This document shows, piece after piece, positions 44,640-53,872 of a stretch of 64,000 nt of DNA. The notes below the pieces were generated by a model. It did no database searches. It saw only the letters and a program-made list of their open reading frames with translations, and was not told the origin of the DNA. Numbering within the stretch: position 1 is the stretch's first letter; every line of letters starts with the position of its first letter. This DNA comes from Nitrosomonadales bacterium (GTDB taxonomy: Bacteria > Pseudomonadota > Gammaproteobacteria > Burkholderiales > Gallionellaceae): the NCBI GenBank assembly GCA_016234685.1, contig JACRAT010000021.1:60311-124310 (forward strand), written 5' to 3'. A program made the position numbers and the translations under genes.

Positions 44640-45326
44640 ATGAAGCGTCTCTTTATTCTCGCCGTGCTTTTTAGTTCCGCGCCGGTGTTGGCGGTAGACG
44701 GCATGGCGATTCTGCAGAGGGATTGTGCCGTTTGCCACAGTCTCACTGGCCCGGCTGCGCAGACCCTTAAGGATGCCTGGAGTCGCAAGGGGCCTGACCT
44801 GTTCTATGCAGGCAATAAATACCGGGCGGAATGGATGACGGCTTGGTTGCAGAAGCCGCAGGCCATTCGTCCCGCAGGTCTCAATTACGGCGAGCACCTC
44901 AAGGCCGGAGTCAAAGGTGATGAGGTCGATACGGCGACCCTGCCGCTCCATCCGGTGCTGGCTAAGGCGGATGCCGTTGCCGTGACAGCCGAGCTGATGA
45001 AGCTCAAGCCGCACGATGATCTGATCTCCAAGGAGAAGCTGGAGTCTGGCTCGATCTCCAAACAGATGGGCGAGATGGCCTTCGATAAATTCTACGGCTG
45101 TCTGGCTTGCCATCAGATCGAGCCGGAATTCGGCGGATTCTCCGGGCCGGAGCTTTACACCGCCGCTCAGCGCTTGCAGCCCGAATTCATGGCGAGTCTC
45201 ATCCGTAGCCCGCAGGCTTGGAATCCCAAATCGTGGATGCCCAACAAACAGCTTACGGATATGGGCATACAGAAGATGGTTCGTTACCTCGACGTCATAG
45301 GCAAGGAGTCTGCCAATGCGAAATAG
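44640..45326 (+). CDS. ncgB: Diheme cytochrome c (NcgB-like)
   Basis: The 228-residue protein has a signal peptide (KRLFILAVLFSSAPVLA) and two heme-attachment motifs, CAVCH near residue 29 and CLACH near residue 153. Two class I-like cytochrome modules are joined by a helical linker. It starts three bases after the oxidase stop and its end overlaps ncgC by 11 bases. It is likely to pass electrons within the oxidase-NirK pathway in the periplasm. Confidence 0.88.
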   Translation: MKRLFILAVLFSSAPVLAVDGMAILQRDCAVCHSLTGPAAQTLKDAWSRKGPDLFYAGNKYRAEWMTAWLQKPQAIRPAGLNYGEHLKAGVKGDEVDTATLPLHPVLAKADAVAVTAELMKLKPHDDLISKEKLESGSISKQMGEMAFDKFYGCLACHQIEPEFGGFSGPELYTAAQRLQPEFMASLIRSPQAWNPKSWMPNKQLTDMGIQKMVRYLDVIGKESANAK

Positions 45327-45666
45327 ATTCTGGTTGCTGGCGCTGATCTTTGCCGCATCCCCACTGCAAGCCCAAGAGTTGGCTGCTGACAACTATCGCG
45401 CTTATTGCGTCCAGTGCCACGGCATGGAAGGCAATGGCAAGGGCGTCAATATTCGAGACATGGCGGTGCAGCCTCGGGATCACACCGATGCCAAGTCCAT
45501 GTCTGGTCGTTCGGATGAGGCGTTGTTCAAGGTGATCAAGGAGGGAGGCCCGGCGATAGACAAGTCGGTGCTGATGCCGCCTTGGGGTGACACCCTGAGT
45601 GACGAGGAGATCCGCGACATGGTTTTGCATTTGCGGACGTTGTGCAAGTGCAAATTCGGGTCCTGA
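45316..45666 (+). CDS. ncgC: Monoheme cytochrome c (NcgC-like)
   Basis: The 116-residue protein has a signal peptide (FWLLALIFAASPLQAQ), one CVQCH heme site and a probable axial methionine in VLMPPWGDTLSDEEI. This is a class I cytochrome c and a plausible electron donor to NirK. Its C-terminus has an unusual CKC pair (LRTLCKCKFGS). Confidence 0.88.
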   Translation: MRNRFWLLALIFAASPLQAQELAADNYRAYCVQCHGMEGNGKGVNIRDMAVQPRDHTDAKSMSGRSDEALFKVIKEGGPAIDKSVLMPPWGDTLSDEEIRDMVLHLRTLCKCKFGS

Positions 45667-45754
45667 GGGGGCCCGAGAAGTGGGGCGGTCGCAAACCCGC
45701 CCTGAGAGTGGTACGCAAGAGGAGCGGTAATCAACCTAAATCGGGGGAATTAAC

Positions 45755-46717
45755 ATGAAGCAATACAAGAAGACCATCATCGCTGTAATGACCACGGCTG
45801 CGCTGTTCTCGGCTCAGCACGTGTTCGCTAAGACTGTTGAGATCACTATGACAGCCAAGGAAGTTGACGTTGCAGTCAACGGCAAGCTGGTCGGTGGTGC
45901 GGATACCATGGCAGCATGGACGTTCGACGGCACGGTTCCCGGCAAGCCAGTTCGTGTGGAAGAAGGCGACACTGTTGACTTCACTCTGGTCAACCCGGCT
46001 GAAAACAAGAACTCGCATGCGATGGACTTCCACGCTGCTCAAGTGAACGTGCTGGACGAGTTCGCTCCGGTCAAGCCTGGCGAATCCAAGCACTTCAAGT
46101 TCGAAGCCAAGGTTCCAGGCGTGTTCATGTACCACTGCGGCGCGAGCCCGATGGTTCAGCACATCGCACGCGGCATGTATGGCGTGATCTTGGTCGAACC
46201 GAAGGACAAGAAGAACTATCCCAAGGCCGACCGTGAATACGTGCTGGTTCAGCAACAATACTTCCCTGACGTGGAGAACTACGGCGCAATGCTGAACGAC
46301 GCCAACGCCTGGAAGGGTTCGCTGGTCAACGGCAAGGTGCTGCACTACGATCCAGTGCATGACCCCAAGGGTGACCATGACGTGCTGGAAGCTGCTCCTG
46401 GCGAACGCGTCCGTATCTACTTCGTGAACGCCAACATCAACAATCCGGTCGCGCTGCATCCCATCGCAGGCATCTGGGATCGCGTGTACATCAACGGCAA
46501 TCCGAAGAATCAACTGGTCGGCATCCAAACGTACAACGTGGCAGTGGCTGAAGGTGATACATTCGACATCGTGACGCCGAAGGACAAGGACGTTGCCGGT
46601 ATCGCTATCGTCGATCACTCGATGAACGCGGCTCTGCGCGGCGCGATCACTGTTCTGGTGAGCAAGAAAGGCGCTGATCCCAAGAAGGGACATGGCGAGC
46701 AAATCATCCTCAAGTAA
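45755..46717 (+). CDS. nirK: Copper-containing nitrite reductase NirK
   Basis: The 320-residue periplasmic enzyme reduces nitrite to nitric oxide. It has a signal peptide (to AQHVFA) and two cupredoxin domains. Type 1 copper ligands are His in SHAMDFH, Cys and His in YHCGASPMVQH and Met in ARGM. Type 2 ligands are DFH, YHC and the C-terminal VALHPIAG histidine. Codon use is strongly biased and unlike its neighbours, which suggests high expression. The 88-base gap before it contains a small stem (GGGCGG/CCGCCC), and GGGGGAA precedes the ATG. Confidence 0.95.
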   Translation: MKQYKKTIIAVMTTAALFSAQHVFAKTVEITMTAKEVDVAVNGKLVGGADTMAAWTFDGTVPGKPVRVEEGDTVDFTLVNPAENKNSHAMDFHAAQVNVLDEFAPVKPGESKHFKFEAKVPGVFMYHCGASPMVQHIARGMYGVILVEPKDKKNYPKADREYVLVQQQYFPDVENYGAMLNDANAWKGSLVNGKVLHYDPVHDPKGDHDVLEAAPGERVRIYFVNANINNPVALHPIAGIWDRVYINGNPKNQLVGIQTYNVAVAEGDTFDIVTPKDKDVAGIAIVDHSMNAALRGAITVLVSKKGADPKKGHGEQIILK

Positions 46718-46735
46718 TCTGTAAGTGTGGATATT

Positions 46736-46760
46736 GGGGAGGCCTAGCCTCCCCTTTTTT
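46736..46760 (+). terminator. Strong terminator between nirK and cusB
   Basis: GGGGAGGC (46736-46743), loop CTA, GCCTCCCC (46747-46754) and six T. It ends 20 bases before the cusB start. Confidence 0.95.
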
Positions 46761-46780
46761 ATCGCAGGAACCCAGTAAAC

Positions 46781-48052
46781 ATGACAAAGAAGCAGGCCAC
46801 TCTCGGTATCCTTTTGATAGTCGCAGCGCTTCTTGCATACTTTTTCGTCGCACGTCCTCTGGCCATGTCCGAGCACGTTGCGACACCAGTGGCATCTCTG
46901 CCTCTGCTCGATCAGACTGGTTCGCAGAAGATCTGGGTCTGTCCCATGCACCCCGAGATCACTCAGGATCATCCCGGCGACTGCCCCATTTGCGGCATGA
47001 AGCTGGTCGAGGCCAAGGGGACGACTACGCATGAACACGGCGTCCATGTAGACAGCGCTACGGTGCAAAGGCTGGGTGTGCGTCTGGCCCGCATCCAGCC
47101 CGGCGTGATCGGGCAGTCCATCCGTAGCTATGGCAATGTCGTCGTCGATGAGAACGCGACCTTTGCCGTGCAGCCCAAATATGAAGGCTGGATCAAAAAG
47201 CTGTATGTCCATGCGCCGGGCGAGACCGTCAAGGCCGGGCAAGTGCTGTATGAGATCTACTCCCCCGAGTTGTACACCCGGCTGCGCACCTATCTCAGCT
47301 CTATCGAGCGCCGGAAGCAGTTGCTACAGACCATCCCGACCACGCCGGACACCGAGAGCGACTATGTGATGGAGATGGCGATGGATGCTGCCAATGATCG
47401 GAGCAAGCTGCATCAGGAAGAAGGCGTCAGCATCACCGATATTTTGGATATGGAGCGGACCAAGCAGGCCAAGGAGGTGGTGCAGATCGTGGCCGCCCGC
47501 TCCGGCGTGGTGTCGCGCATCGAGGTTAAGGAGGGGTCGTTCGCCGCGCAGGGCAGTCCTATCCTGCTGCTGGCTGACGTCTCTCGCGTCCGGGTAGACA
47601 TCGCGCTCTATCCCGACCAAGTGGCGCAAGTCAAGGTGGGTGACGAGGTGAGCATCCGCGACGCCGTCGGGCGGGTGGCAAAGGCGCGCATCGACCTCAT
47701 CAACCCGTTGGCGGACAACAACAAAGTAATCGCCCGTGCCACGCTGGACAACAGTCTGCACCACTGGCGTCCCGGCACTTTCGTCGATGTCAGCCTGATG
47801 GTGCAGCCACACGAAGCGCTGCTGCTGCCGCGCTCCGCCGTGTTGGTGTCCGGGCGGGGCAGCACGGTCATGCTGTCGCGCGGCGAGGGGCGCTTCCTGC
47901 CGGTCGCGGTGGAGACCGGTATGGAGAGCGGCGACTCGATCGAGATCGTCGAGGGCTTGCTGGAAGGGGCTGAAGTGGCGGTCAACGGCCAGTTCCTGCT
48001 GGATGCCGCCGCCTCGATGAGTGCCGCGACTGAGCGGATGCGCTCACACTGA
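46781..48052 (+). CDS. cusB: Heavy-metal efflux RND periplasmic adaptor (CusB-like)
   Basis: The 423-residue membrane-fusion protein has an N-terminal membrane anchor (TLGILLIVAALLAYFFVA), a heavy-metal-binding module WVCPMHPEITQDHPGDCPIC (about residues 52-71) and the adaptor core (IKKLYVHAPGETVKAGQVLYEIYSPEL lipoyl/hairpin region, FAAQGSPILLLADVSRVRV). It would bridge the CusA pump and an outer-membrane channel and hand on Cu(I) or Ag(I). The stop is two bases before cusA. Confidence 0.92.
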   Translation: MTKKQATLGILLIVAALLAYFFVARPLAMSEHVATPVASLPLLDQTGSQKIWVCPMHPEITQDHPGDCPICGMKLVEAKGTTTHEHGVHVDSATVQRLGVRLARIQPGVIGQSIRSYGNVVVDENATFAVQPKYEGWIKKLYVHAPGETVKAGQVLYEIYSPELYTRLRTYLSSIERRKQLLQTIPTTPDTESDYVMEMAMDAANDRSKLHQEEGVSITDILDMERTKQAKEVVQIVAARSGVVSRIEVKEGSFAAQGSPILLLADVSRVRVDIALYPDQVAQVKVGDEVSIRDAVGRVAKARIDLINPLADNNKVIARATLDNSLHHWRPGTFVDVSLMVQPHEALLLPRSAVLVSGRGSTVMLSRGEGRFLPVAVETGMESGDSIEIVEGLLEGAEVAVNGQFLLDAAASMSAATERMRSH

Positions 48053-48054
48053 TC

Positions 48055-51000
48055 ATGATAAGCCGCGTCATCGACTGGTCGTTCCGTCACCGTTTGCTGG
48101 TCATCCTGCTGGCGCTGCTACTGGCGCTGGTCGGCGTGCGCGCGGCGCAGCAGATTCGGCTGGATGCCATCCCCGATCTCTCCGACGTGCAGGTCATCGT
48201 CAAGACGCCGTATCCGGGGCAGTCACCGGAGATCGTCGAAGATCAGGTCACCTATCCGCTGACCTCGGCGCTGCTGTCCGTCCCCGGCTCGACCGCCGTG
48301 CGCGGTTTTTCGATGTACGGCGAATCCTATCTCTACGTGTTGTTCAAAGACGGCACCGACCCTTACTGGGCGCGCTCCCGCGTGCTGGAATACCTGAGTC
48401 AGGCCACGGCGCGCCTGCCCAAAGGCGTGGTGCCGGCGCTGGGGCCGGATGCCTCCGGCGTGGGCTGGGTGTTCCAGTATGTGCTGGTGGATCGCAAACA
48501 TCAGCACGATGCCGACCAGTTGCGTGCGGTGCAGGATTTCTTCCTCAAATACGAGTTGCAGAGCCTGCCCGGCGTGGCCGAGGTCGCCAGCGTCGGCGGC
48601 ATGGCCCGCCAGTTCCAGATCGAGGTCGATCCCAATCGGCTGGCGGCTTACAAGATCACGCTGGATCAGGTGGCACAAGCGGTGCAGGCCGGTAACTCCG
48701 CTGGCGGGGGCTCGGTGGTGGAACTGGGCCGTGCCGAATTCATGGTGCGTACGCGCGGTTATCTGAAGAATCTGGACGATCTGCGCAATCTCACTCTGAC
48801 GGTCGATGCGCAGGGCGTGCCAGTACGCTTGCAGGATGTCGCCCGCATCGGCATCGGCCCGGAGCCGCGCCGGGGTGTGACCGATCTGGATGGGCTGGGC
48901 GATGCGCCGGGCGGCATCGTGGTGATGCGCCACAACCAGAACGCGCTGGAGACGGTGGAGGCGGTCAAGCAGCGTTTGCAGGAGATACGCTCGGGTCTGC
49001 CGGAAGGTGTGGAGCTGGTGGTGACCTATGATCGCTCCGGGCTGATCCGCGAAGCGGTGCATACCTTGCAGGGCAAGTTGCTGGAAGAGTCGCTTGCCGT
49101 CGCACTGGTCTGCCTGCTGTTCCTGTCGCATCTGCGCTCCTCGCTGGTGGCGGTGGTGACCTTGCCGCTGGGCATTCTGATCGCCTTCATCGTCATGCAG
49201 GCGCAGGGCGTGACCGCCAACGTGATGTCGCTGGGCGGTATCGCCATCGCCGTGGGTGCGATGGTGGATGCGGCCATCGTGATGATCGAGAACATGCACA
49301 AGCATCTGGAGCGCGCAACCCCCTCCCTTGACAAGGGGATGGATAGGGAGGGGGTTGCACCCGACCGCTGGGCCATCGCCCGTGCCAGTGCGCAAGAGGT
49401 CGGTCCGGCGCTGTTCTTCTCGCTGCTGGTGATCACCGTCTCTTTCCTGCCGGTATTCACCCTTACCGGGCAGGAAGGCAAGCTGTTCTCACCGCTGGCT
49501 TATACCAAGACCTATGCGATGGCGGCGGCGGCTGCGCTGGCGGTGACGCTGCTGCCGGTGCTGATGGGCTACTTCATCCGGGGGCGCATCGCCAGGGAGC
49601 AGCGCAATCCGCTGAACCGGATATTGCTGGCGGGCTACCGCCCGGTGCTGGCTTTTGCGCTGAGAAAACAGCGGCTGACGCTGGCGCTGGCGGGCGTGTT
49701 GTTACTCTCCGCCGGCTATCCGCTGGTGAAGGTGGGCAGCGAATTCATGCCGCCGCTGTACGAGGGTGATCTGCTGTACATGCCGACCACCTTGCCGGGC
49801 GTTTCGCTGGATGAAGCCGCCAACTTGTTGCAGATCACCGACCGCATCATCCGCGCCATGCCCGAGGTGGAGCGGGTCTACGGCAAGGCAGGGCGGGCGG
49901 AGACGGCGACCGACCCGGCACCGCTGTCGATGTTCGAGACCACCATCCTGCTCAAGCCGCGTGAGCAGTGGCCGGAAGGCGAGACGGTGGATCAGTTCAT
50001 CGCCAAGCTCGACCGCGAAGTGAGTCTGCCGGGGCTGACCAATTCTTGGGGCTACCCGATCCGCACCCGTATCGACATGCTTTCCACCGGCATCCGCACG
50101 CCGCTGGGCATCAAAGTCACCGGCCCTGATCTGCGCGGCATCGCCGAGCTGACCGCCGAGATCGAGGCGGTGTTGAAGCAGGTCTCCGGTACGCAGAGCG
50201 TGTTCGCCGAACGGGTGGTGGGCGGACATTACCTCGATATCGAGGTGAACAGGCACAGCGCGGCGCGTTATGGCGTGACGGTCGCCAATGTCGAAAAGCT
50301 GGTGCAGAGCGCCATCGGTGGCGAGGTCGTTGGTACGGTGGTGGCCGGCCGCGAGCGTTTCTCCATCAATTTGCGCTACCCGCGCGAACTGCGCGGTTCG
50401 CTGGAGCAGATGGCGGCCAGTCGGGTGACTTTGCCCAACGGCGAGCAGATCCCGCTGCGCGAGTTGGCTCGGCTGAGCATCCACGACGGCCCATCCGAGA
50501 TCAAGAGTGAGGGGGCGCGGCTGGTAGGCTATGTCTATCTCAATATCGCGGGCCGCGATCTGGGAGGTTATGTGGATGAGGCCCGCGCTGCCATCGCGGA
50601 GAAAGTGCAGGCCAGACCGGGTTATGCGATCAAGTGGTCGGGGCAGTATGTCAATCTGGAACATGCCAAGCAACGGCTGTATGACGTGATTCCGCTCACC
50701 GTGCTGTTGGTGATGGCGCTGCTCTACTTGCATTTTCGGCACTGGGGCAAGGTGGCGCTGGTGTTGCTGTGCCTGCCGTTCTCGCTGGTCGGCGGCATCT
50801 GGCTGGTCTATCTGCTGGGCTACCAGCTTTCGGTCGCTGTTGCTGTCGGCTTCATCGCGCTGGCGGGGGTGGCGGCAGAGTTCGGCGTGGTGATGCTGCT
50901 CTATCTGGATCGGGCCATCGAAGATCTGCGTAGCTCCGGCCATGTGCTCGATCGCCGCGCCCTGATCGGTGCGGTGATACAGGGCGCGGCTTTGCGGCTG

Positions 51001-51216
51001 CGTCCCAAGATGATGACGGTGTCGGTGATCGTTGCCGGATTGCTGCCAGTGATGTTCAGCAATGCCATCGGCACCGATGTGATGAAACGCATCGCCGCAC
51101 CCTTGGTGGGCGGGATGCTGACCGCGCCGCTGCTGTCGTTGCTGGTCATTCCCGTGATCTATCTGTGGTGGCAGGAAAGGCTGATGAGCCGGACTGCCGC
51201 TCCCCGAGATTTTTAA
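48055..51216 (+). CDS. cusA: Heavy-metal efflux RND pump (CusA-like)
   Basis: The 1053-residue inner-membrane pump shows the HME-RND pattern: SRVIDWSFRHRLLVILLALLL, RLDAIPDLSDVQVIVKTPYPG in parts, GGIAIAVGAMVDAAIVMIEN with the proton-relay Asp, and VGPALFFSLLVITVSFLPVF. Residues about 420-437 (ATPSLDKGMDREGVAPD) are an extra segment that maps to a perfect inverted repeat in the DNA. The pump exports monovalent copper or silver by analogy; a CzcA-like zinc role is less likely because cusF follows. Confidence 0.93.
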   Translation: MISRVIDWSFRHRLLVILLALLLALVGVRAAQQIRLDAIPDLSDVQVIVKTPYPGQSPEIVEDQVTYPLTSALLSVPGSTAVRGFSMYGESYLYVLFKDGTDPYWARSRVLEYLSQATARLPKGVVPALGPDASGVGWVFQYVLVDRKHQHDADQLRAVQDFFLKYELQSLPGVAEVASVGGMARQFQIEVDPNRLAAYKITLDQVAQAVQAGNSAGGGSVVELGRAEFMVRTRGYLKNLDDLRNLTLTVDAQGVPVRLQDVARIGIGPEPRRGVTDLDGLGDAPGGIVVMRHNQNALETVEAVKQRLQEIRSGLPEGVELVVTYDRSGLIREAVHTLQGKLLEESLAVALVCLLFLSHLRSSLVAVVTLPLGILIAFIVMQAQGVTANVMSLGGIAIAVGAMVDAAIVMIENMHKHLERATPSLDKGMDREGVAPDRWAIARASAQEVGPALFFSLLVITVSFLPVFTLTGQEGKLFSPLAYTKTYAMAAAAALAVTLLPVLMGYFIRGRIAREQRNPLNRILLAGYRPVLAFALRKQRLTLALAGVLLLSAGYPLVKVGSEFMPPLYEGDLLYMPTTLPGVSLDEAANLLQITDRIIRAMPEVERVYGKAGRAETATDPAPLSMFETTILLKPREQWPEGETVDQFIAKLDREVSLPGLTNSWGYPIRTRIDMLSTGIRTPLGIKVTGPDLRGIAELTAEIEAVLKQVSGTQSVFAERVVGGHYLDIEVNRHSAARYGVTVANVEKLVQSAIGGEVVGTVVAGRERFSINLRYPRELRGSLEQMAASRVTLPNGEQIPLRELARLSIHDGPSEIKSEGARLVGYVYLNIAGRDLGGYVDEARAAIAEKVQARPGYAIKWSGQYVNLEHAKQRLYDVIPLTVLLVMALLYLHFRHWGKVALVLLCLPFSLVGGIWLVYLLGYQLSVAVAVGFIALAGVAAEFGVVMLLYLDRAIEDLRSSGHVLDRRALIGAVIQGAALRLRPKMMTVSVIVAGLLPVMFSNAIGTDVMKRIAAPLVGGMLTAPLLSLLVIPVIYLWWQERLMSRTAAPRDF
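49316..49357. repeat. Palindromic insert inside cusA
   Basis: CAACCCCCTCCCT (49316-49328) and AGGGAGGGGGTTG (49345-49357) are perfect 13-bp arms around a 16-base spacer. Reading frame is preserved. Confidence 0.9.
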
Positions 51217-51236
51217 CCCTGAGAAGGAAACGCAAC

Positions 51237-51563
51237 ATGAAACGTATCTTGATCCTGTCGGCCATTCTGGGATTTTCTGCTGTCAGCGGCAGCGCAGTCG
51301 CGCACGAACACGACCACGAAGGTATGGAGATGAACGCCAAGGCGGCAGTCGCCGAAGGGCGTGGCGTGGTCGAAAGCGCGGATCAGGCCAAGGGCGTGGT
51401 GACGCTGACCCATGAGCCCATCCCCAGCCTGAACTGGCCGGCGATGACCATGGATTTTGCGGTGGAAGACAAGGCCTTGTTCCGCAAGCTGGTCCCTGGC
51501 AAGACCGTCCGCTTCGAGTTCATCAAGCAGCGCAACAAATACGTGGTGACCGGGGTGAAATAA
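51237..51563 (+). CDS. cusF: Periplasmic copper chaperone CusF-like
   Basis: The 108-residue protein has a signal peptide (ILILSAILGFSAVSGSAVA), a His-rich mature start (HEHDHEGMEM) and an OB-fold with LTHEPIPSLNWPAMTMDF, which holds the His, Trp and two Met of the CusF Cu(I)/Ag(I) site. It would feed metal to CusB-CusA. The frame is open from 51165, but the ATG at 51237 begins the signal peptide and has GAAGGAAA upstream. Confidence 0.93.
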   Translation: MKRILILSAILGFSAVSGSAVAHEHDHEGMEMNAKAAVAEGRGVVESADQAKGVVTLTHEPIPSLNWPAMTMDFAVEDKALFRKLVPGKTVRFEFIKQRNKYVVTGVK

Positions 51564-51617
51564 GGCTGGGTACTGAGCTTGCTTTCCCCGTTCCGAGGGA
51601 AGTGAACTGGTTGGGCC

Positions 51618-52412
51618 TTAGATGAACTTCGGTTCGGTCGTGCCGAGCGAGGTGGTGTTGAAACCGCCGTCCACATAGGTGATCTCGCCAGTGATGCCGC
51701 TGGCGAGGTCGCTGCACAGGAAAGCAGCAGCGTTGCCGACTTCCAGCGCGCTGACGTTACGCTTGAGGGGGGCATGCATCTCGTTATAGGCCAACAACTT
51801 GCTGAAATCGCCGATACCCGCTGCTGCCAGAGTGCGGATCGGCCCGGCGGAGATGCCGTTGACGCGGATGTTGCGCCGACCGAGATCCATTGCCAGATAA
51901 CGCACGCTGGCTTCCAAGCTGGCTTTGGCCAAGCCCATCACATTGTAGTGCGGCATGGTGCGCACTGCGCCGAGGTAGCTCATGGTGAGCAGGGCGGCGT
52001 TCTCGTTCAATTGCGGCAGCGCCGCCTTGGCGAGGGCGGAAAAACTGTAGGAGCTGATGTCGTGGGCGATGCGGAAGGCTTCGCGGCTCATGCCCTCCAG
52101 ATAGTCGCCGGTGAGCGCCTCGCGCGGGGCGAAGGCGATGGAGTGCACCAGCCCGTCGAAGTGGTCCCAATGCTGGCCGAGATTGACGAAAAGCTGCGCG
52201 ATCTCCTCGTCGCTGGCGACATCGCAGGGGAATACCAGTTCGCTGTCGAATTCACGTGCCAGCTTCAGCACCCGATCGCGTACCCGTTCGCCCTGATAGG
52301 TGAAAGCCAGCGCCGCCCCTTCGCGGTGCATCGCCTGAGCCGTGCCGTAGGCGATGGAACGGTCGCTGACCATGCCGGTGATGAGTATGCGTTTGTCGGA
52401 CAGGAATCCCAT
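51618..52412 (-). CDS. fabI: Enoyl-ACP reductase FabI
   Basis: The 264-residue short-chain dehydrogenase-like enzyme carries out the last step of fatty acid elongation with NADH. It has the modified glycine motif [13 protein letters not shown], the active-site YNVMGLAK (Tyr-x6-Lys) and the C-terminal [15 protein letters not shown]. It converges on cusF and is divergent from ccmA. Confidence 0.96.
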   Translation of the reverse strand: MGFLSDKRILITGMVSDRSIAYGTAQAMHREGAALAFTYQGERVRDRVLKLAREFDSELVFPCDVASDEEIAQLFVNLGQHWDHFDGLVHSIAFAPREALTGDYLEGMSREAFRIAHDISSYSFSALAKAALPQLNENAALLTMSYLGAVRTMPHYNVMGLAKASLEASVRYLAMDLGRRNIRVNGISAGPIRTLAAAGIGDFSKLLAYNEMHAPLKRNVSALEVGNAAAFLCSDLASGITGEITYVDGGFNTTSLGTTEPKFI

Positions 52413-52574
52413 ATCTACCTTTGCTGAAGTCGCCCAAAAAGAACGCGCGGATTATAACTGCAAATCCATCAGGGGCAGGGGATGGGGGGCCGAAGACCAC
52501 ACTACGTGCCATGATGTACTTATGCGGGGCTTCCTATATAATCCCGCGCTGTTCGTTTTTTATGTGGCCGCGCA

Positions 52575-53189
52575 ATGCTGGAAGTCAGCAATCTCGCCTG
52601 TTCCCGTGGAGATCACCCCTTGTTTTCCGGTCTGAGCTTTTCGCTCGGTGCGGGTGAACTGTTGCAGGTGCAGGGAGAGAATGGCAAAGGCAAGACCAGT
52701 CTGCTGCGCACGCTTTGCGGTTTCATGCAGCCGGTGGCAGGCGAAATCCGCTGGCGCGGTGAGAACGTGGAAGAGCTGGACGAGGATTACTACGCCGAAC
52801 TGCTCTACCTTGGGCATCACAATGCGATCAAGGACGAGCTGAATGCGCTGGAGAATCTGCAAGTTTCGGCGGGCTTGGCTGGCGGTGAGTTGAGCGAGAA
52901 AGAAGCGCTGGTGGCCTTGCGCCGGATGGGGTTGAAAGGCCGCGAACTGTTGCCGGTCAAGGTGTTGTCGCAAGGGCAGCGCAGACGGGTGGCGCTGGCG
53001 CGGATGCTGGTGTCGCAAGCACCGTTGTGGGTGTTGGACGAGCCGTTGACTGCGCTGGATGTCGGTGCGGTCGGCCTGATCCAAGAGTTGCTTGGCGAAC
53101 ATCTGGCCCGTGACGGCATGGTGATCTTCACCACGCACCAGCCGCTGGCGGTGGTCGGGGTCGAGACCCGGCACCTGATTCTGTCATGA
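52575..53189 (+). CDS. ccmA: Cytochrome c maturation ATPase CcmA
   Basis: The 204-residue ABC ATPase has Walker A GENGKGKTSLLR, signature LSQGQRRRVALARML and Walker B LWVLDEPLTALD. With CcmB, CcmC and CcmD it loads and releases heme-bound CcmE. It opens the ccmABCDEFGHI operon; TATAAT at 52537-52542 is the likely -10 element. The stop overlaps the ccmB start. Confidence 0.95.
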   Translation: MLEVSNLACSRGDHPLFSGLSFSLGAGELLQVQGENGKGKTSLLRTLCGFMQPVAGEIRWRGENVEELDEDYYAELLYLGHHNAIKDELNALENLQVSAGLAGGELSEKEALVALRRMGLKGRELLPVKVLSQGQRRRVALARMLVSQAPLWVLDEPLTALDVGAVGLIQELLGEHLARDGMVIFTTHQPLAVVGVETRHLILS

Positions 53190-53869
53190 AGAAAATGTCC
53201 TTGTTTGCGCTCCTGCTGCTGGTGATCCGGCGCGATCTGCTGCTGGCGATGCGTCGCCGGGCGGATGTGCTGACCACACTGGTGTTTTTCGTGATGGTGG
53301 TCAGTCTGTTCCCGCTGGGCGTCGGGCCAGAGATGGACATGCTGCGCAAGATGGCTTCCGGCGTGGTGTGGGTGGCGGCGCTGCTGGCTTCGATGTTGTC
53401 GCTGACGCGCTTGTTCGCGGCCGACTATGCCGACGGTACGCTGGAGCAGATGCTGATCGCGCCGCAGTCGCTCTCGGTGCTGGTGCTGGGCAAGATGGTG
53501 GCGCACTGGATGGTGTCTGGCTTGCCGCTGGTGTTGATCGCCCCGGTGCTGGGTTTGCAGTTTGATATGGCTCCGCCGGCGTTGGCGGTGCTGGTGGCGG
53601 GGCTGTTGCTGGGTACGCCGGTACTGAGCATGTTGGGCGCGGTCGGTGCGGCGCTGACGCTGGGCTTGCGTGGCGGCGGTGTGCTGGTCTCACTGCTGGT
53701 GCTGCCCTTGTGCATCCCGGTGCTGATCTTCGGGGCGGGCGCGGTCGAGGCGGTCAACAGCGGCTTGAATCCGGCGGCCAACCTAGAATTGCTTGGCGCG
53801 ATCTCGGTGCTGGCTTTGGTTTTTACGCCTTGGGTGACTGCTCAGGCTTTGCGTATTTCGATGGAGTGA
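53186..53869 (+). CDS. ccmB: Cytochrome c maturation membrane protein CcmB
   Basis: The 227-residue protein has six hydrophobic segments. RRDLLLAMRRRADVLTTLVFFVMV and ADYADGTLEQMLIAPQSL are family features of the ABC permease. ATGA overlap with ccmA. Confidence 0.94.
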   Translation: MKKMSLFALLLLVIRRDLLLAMRRRADVLTTLVFFVMVVSLFPLGVGPEMDMLRKMASGVVWVAALLASMLSLTRLFAADYADGTLEQMLIAPQSLSVLVLGKMVAHWMVSGLPLVLIAPVLGLQFDMAPPALAVLVAGLLLGTPVLSMLGAVGAALTLGLRGGGVLVSLLVLPLCIPVLIFGAGAVEAVNSGLNPAANLELLGAISVLALVFTPWVTAQALRISME

Positions 53870-53872
53870 GGA

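Noticed and set aside
45667..45754. Independent nirK promoter in the ncgC-nirK gap
   Set aside because: A small stem is visible but no convincing -35/-10 pair, so nirK was treated as part of the ncg operon.
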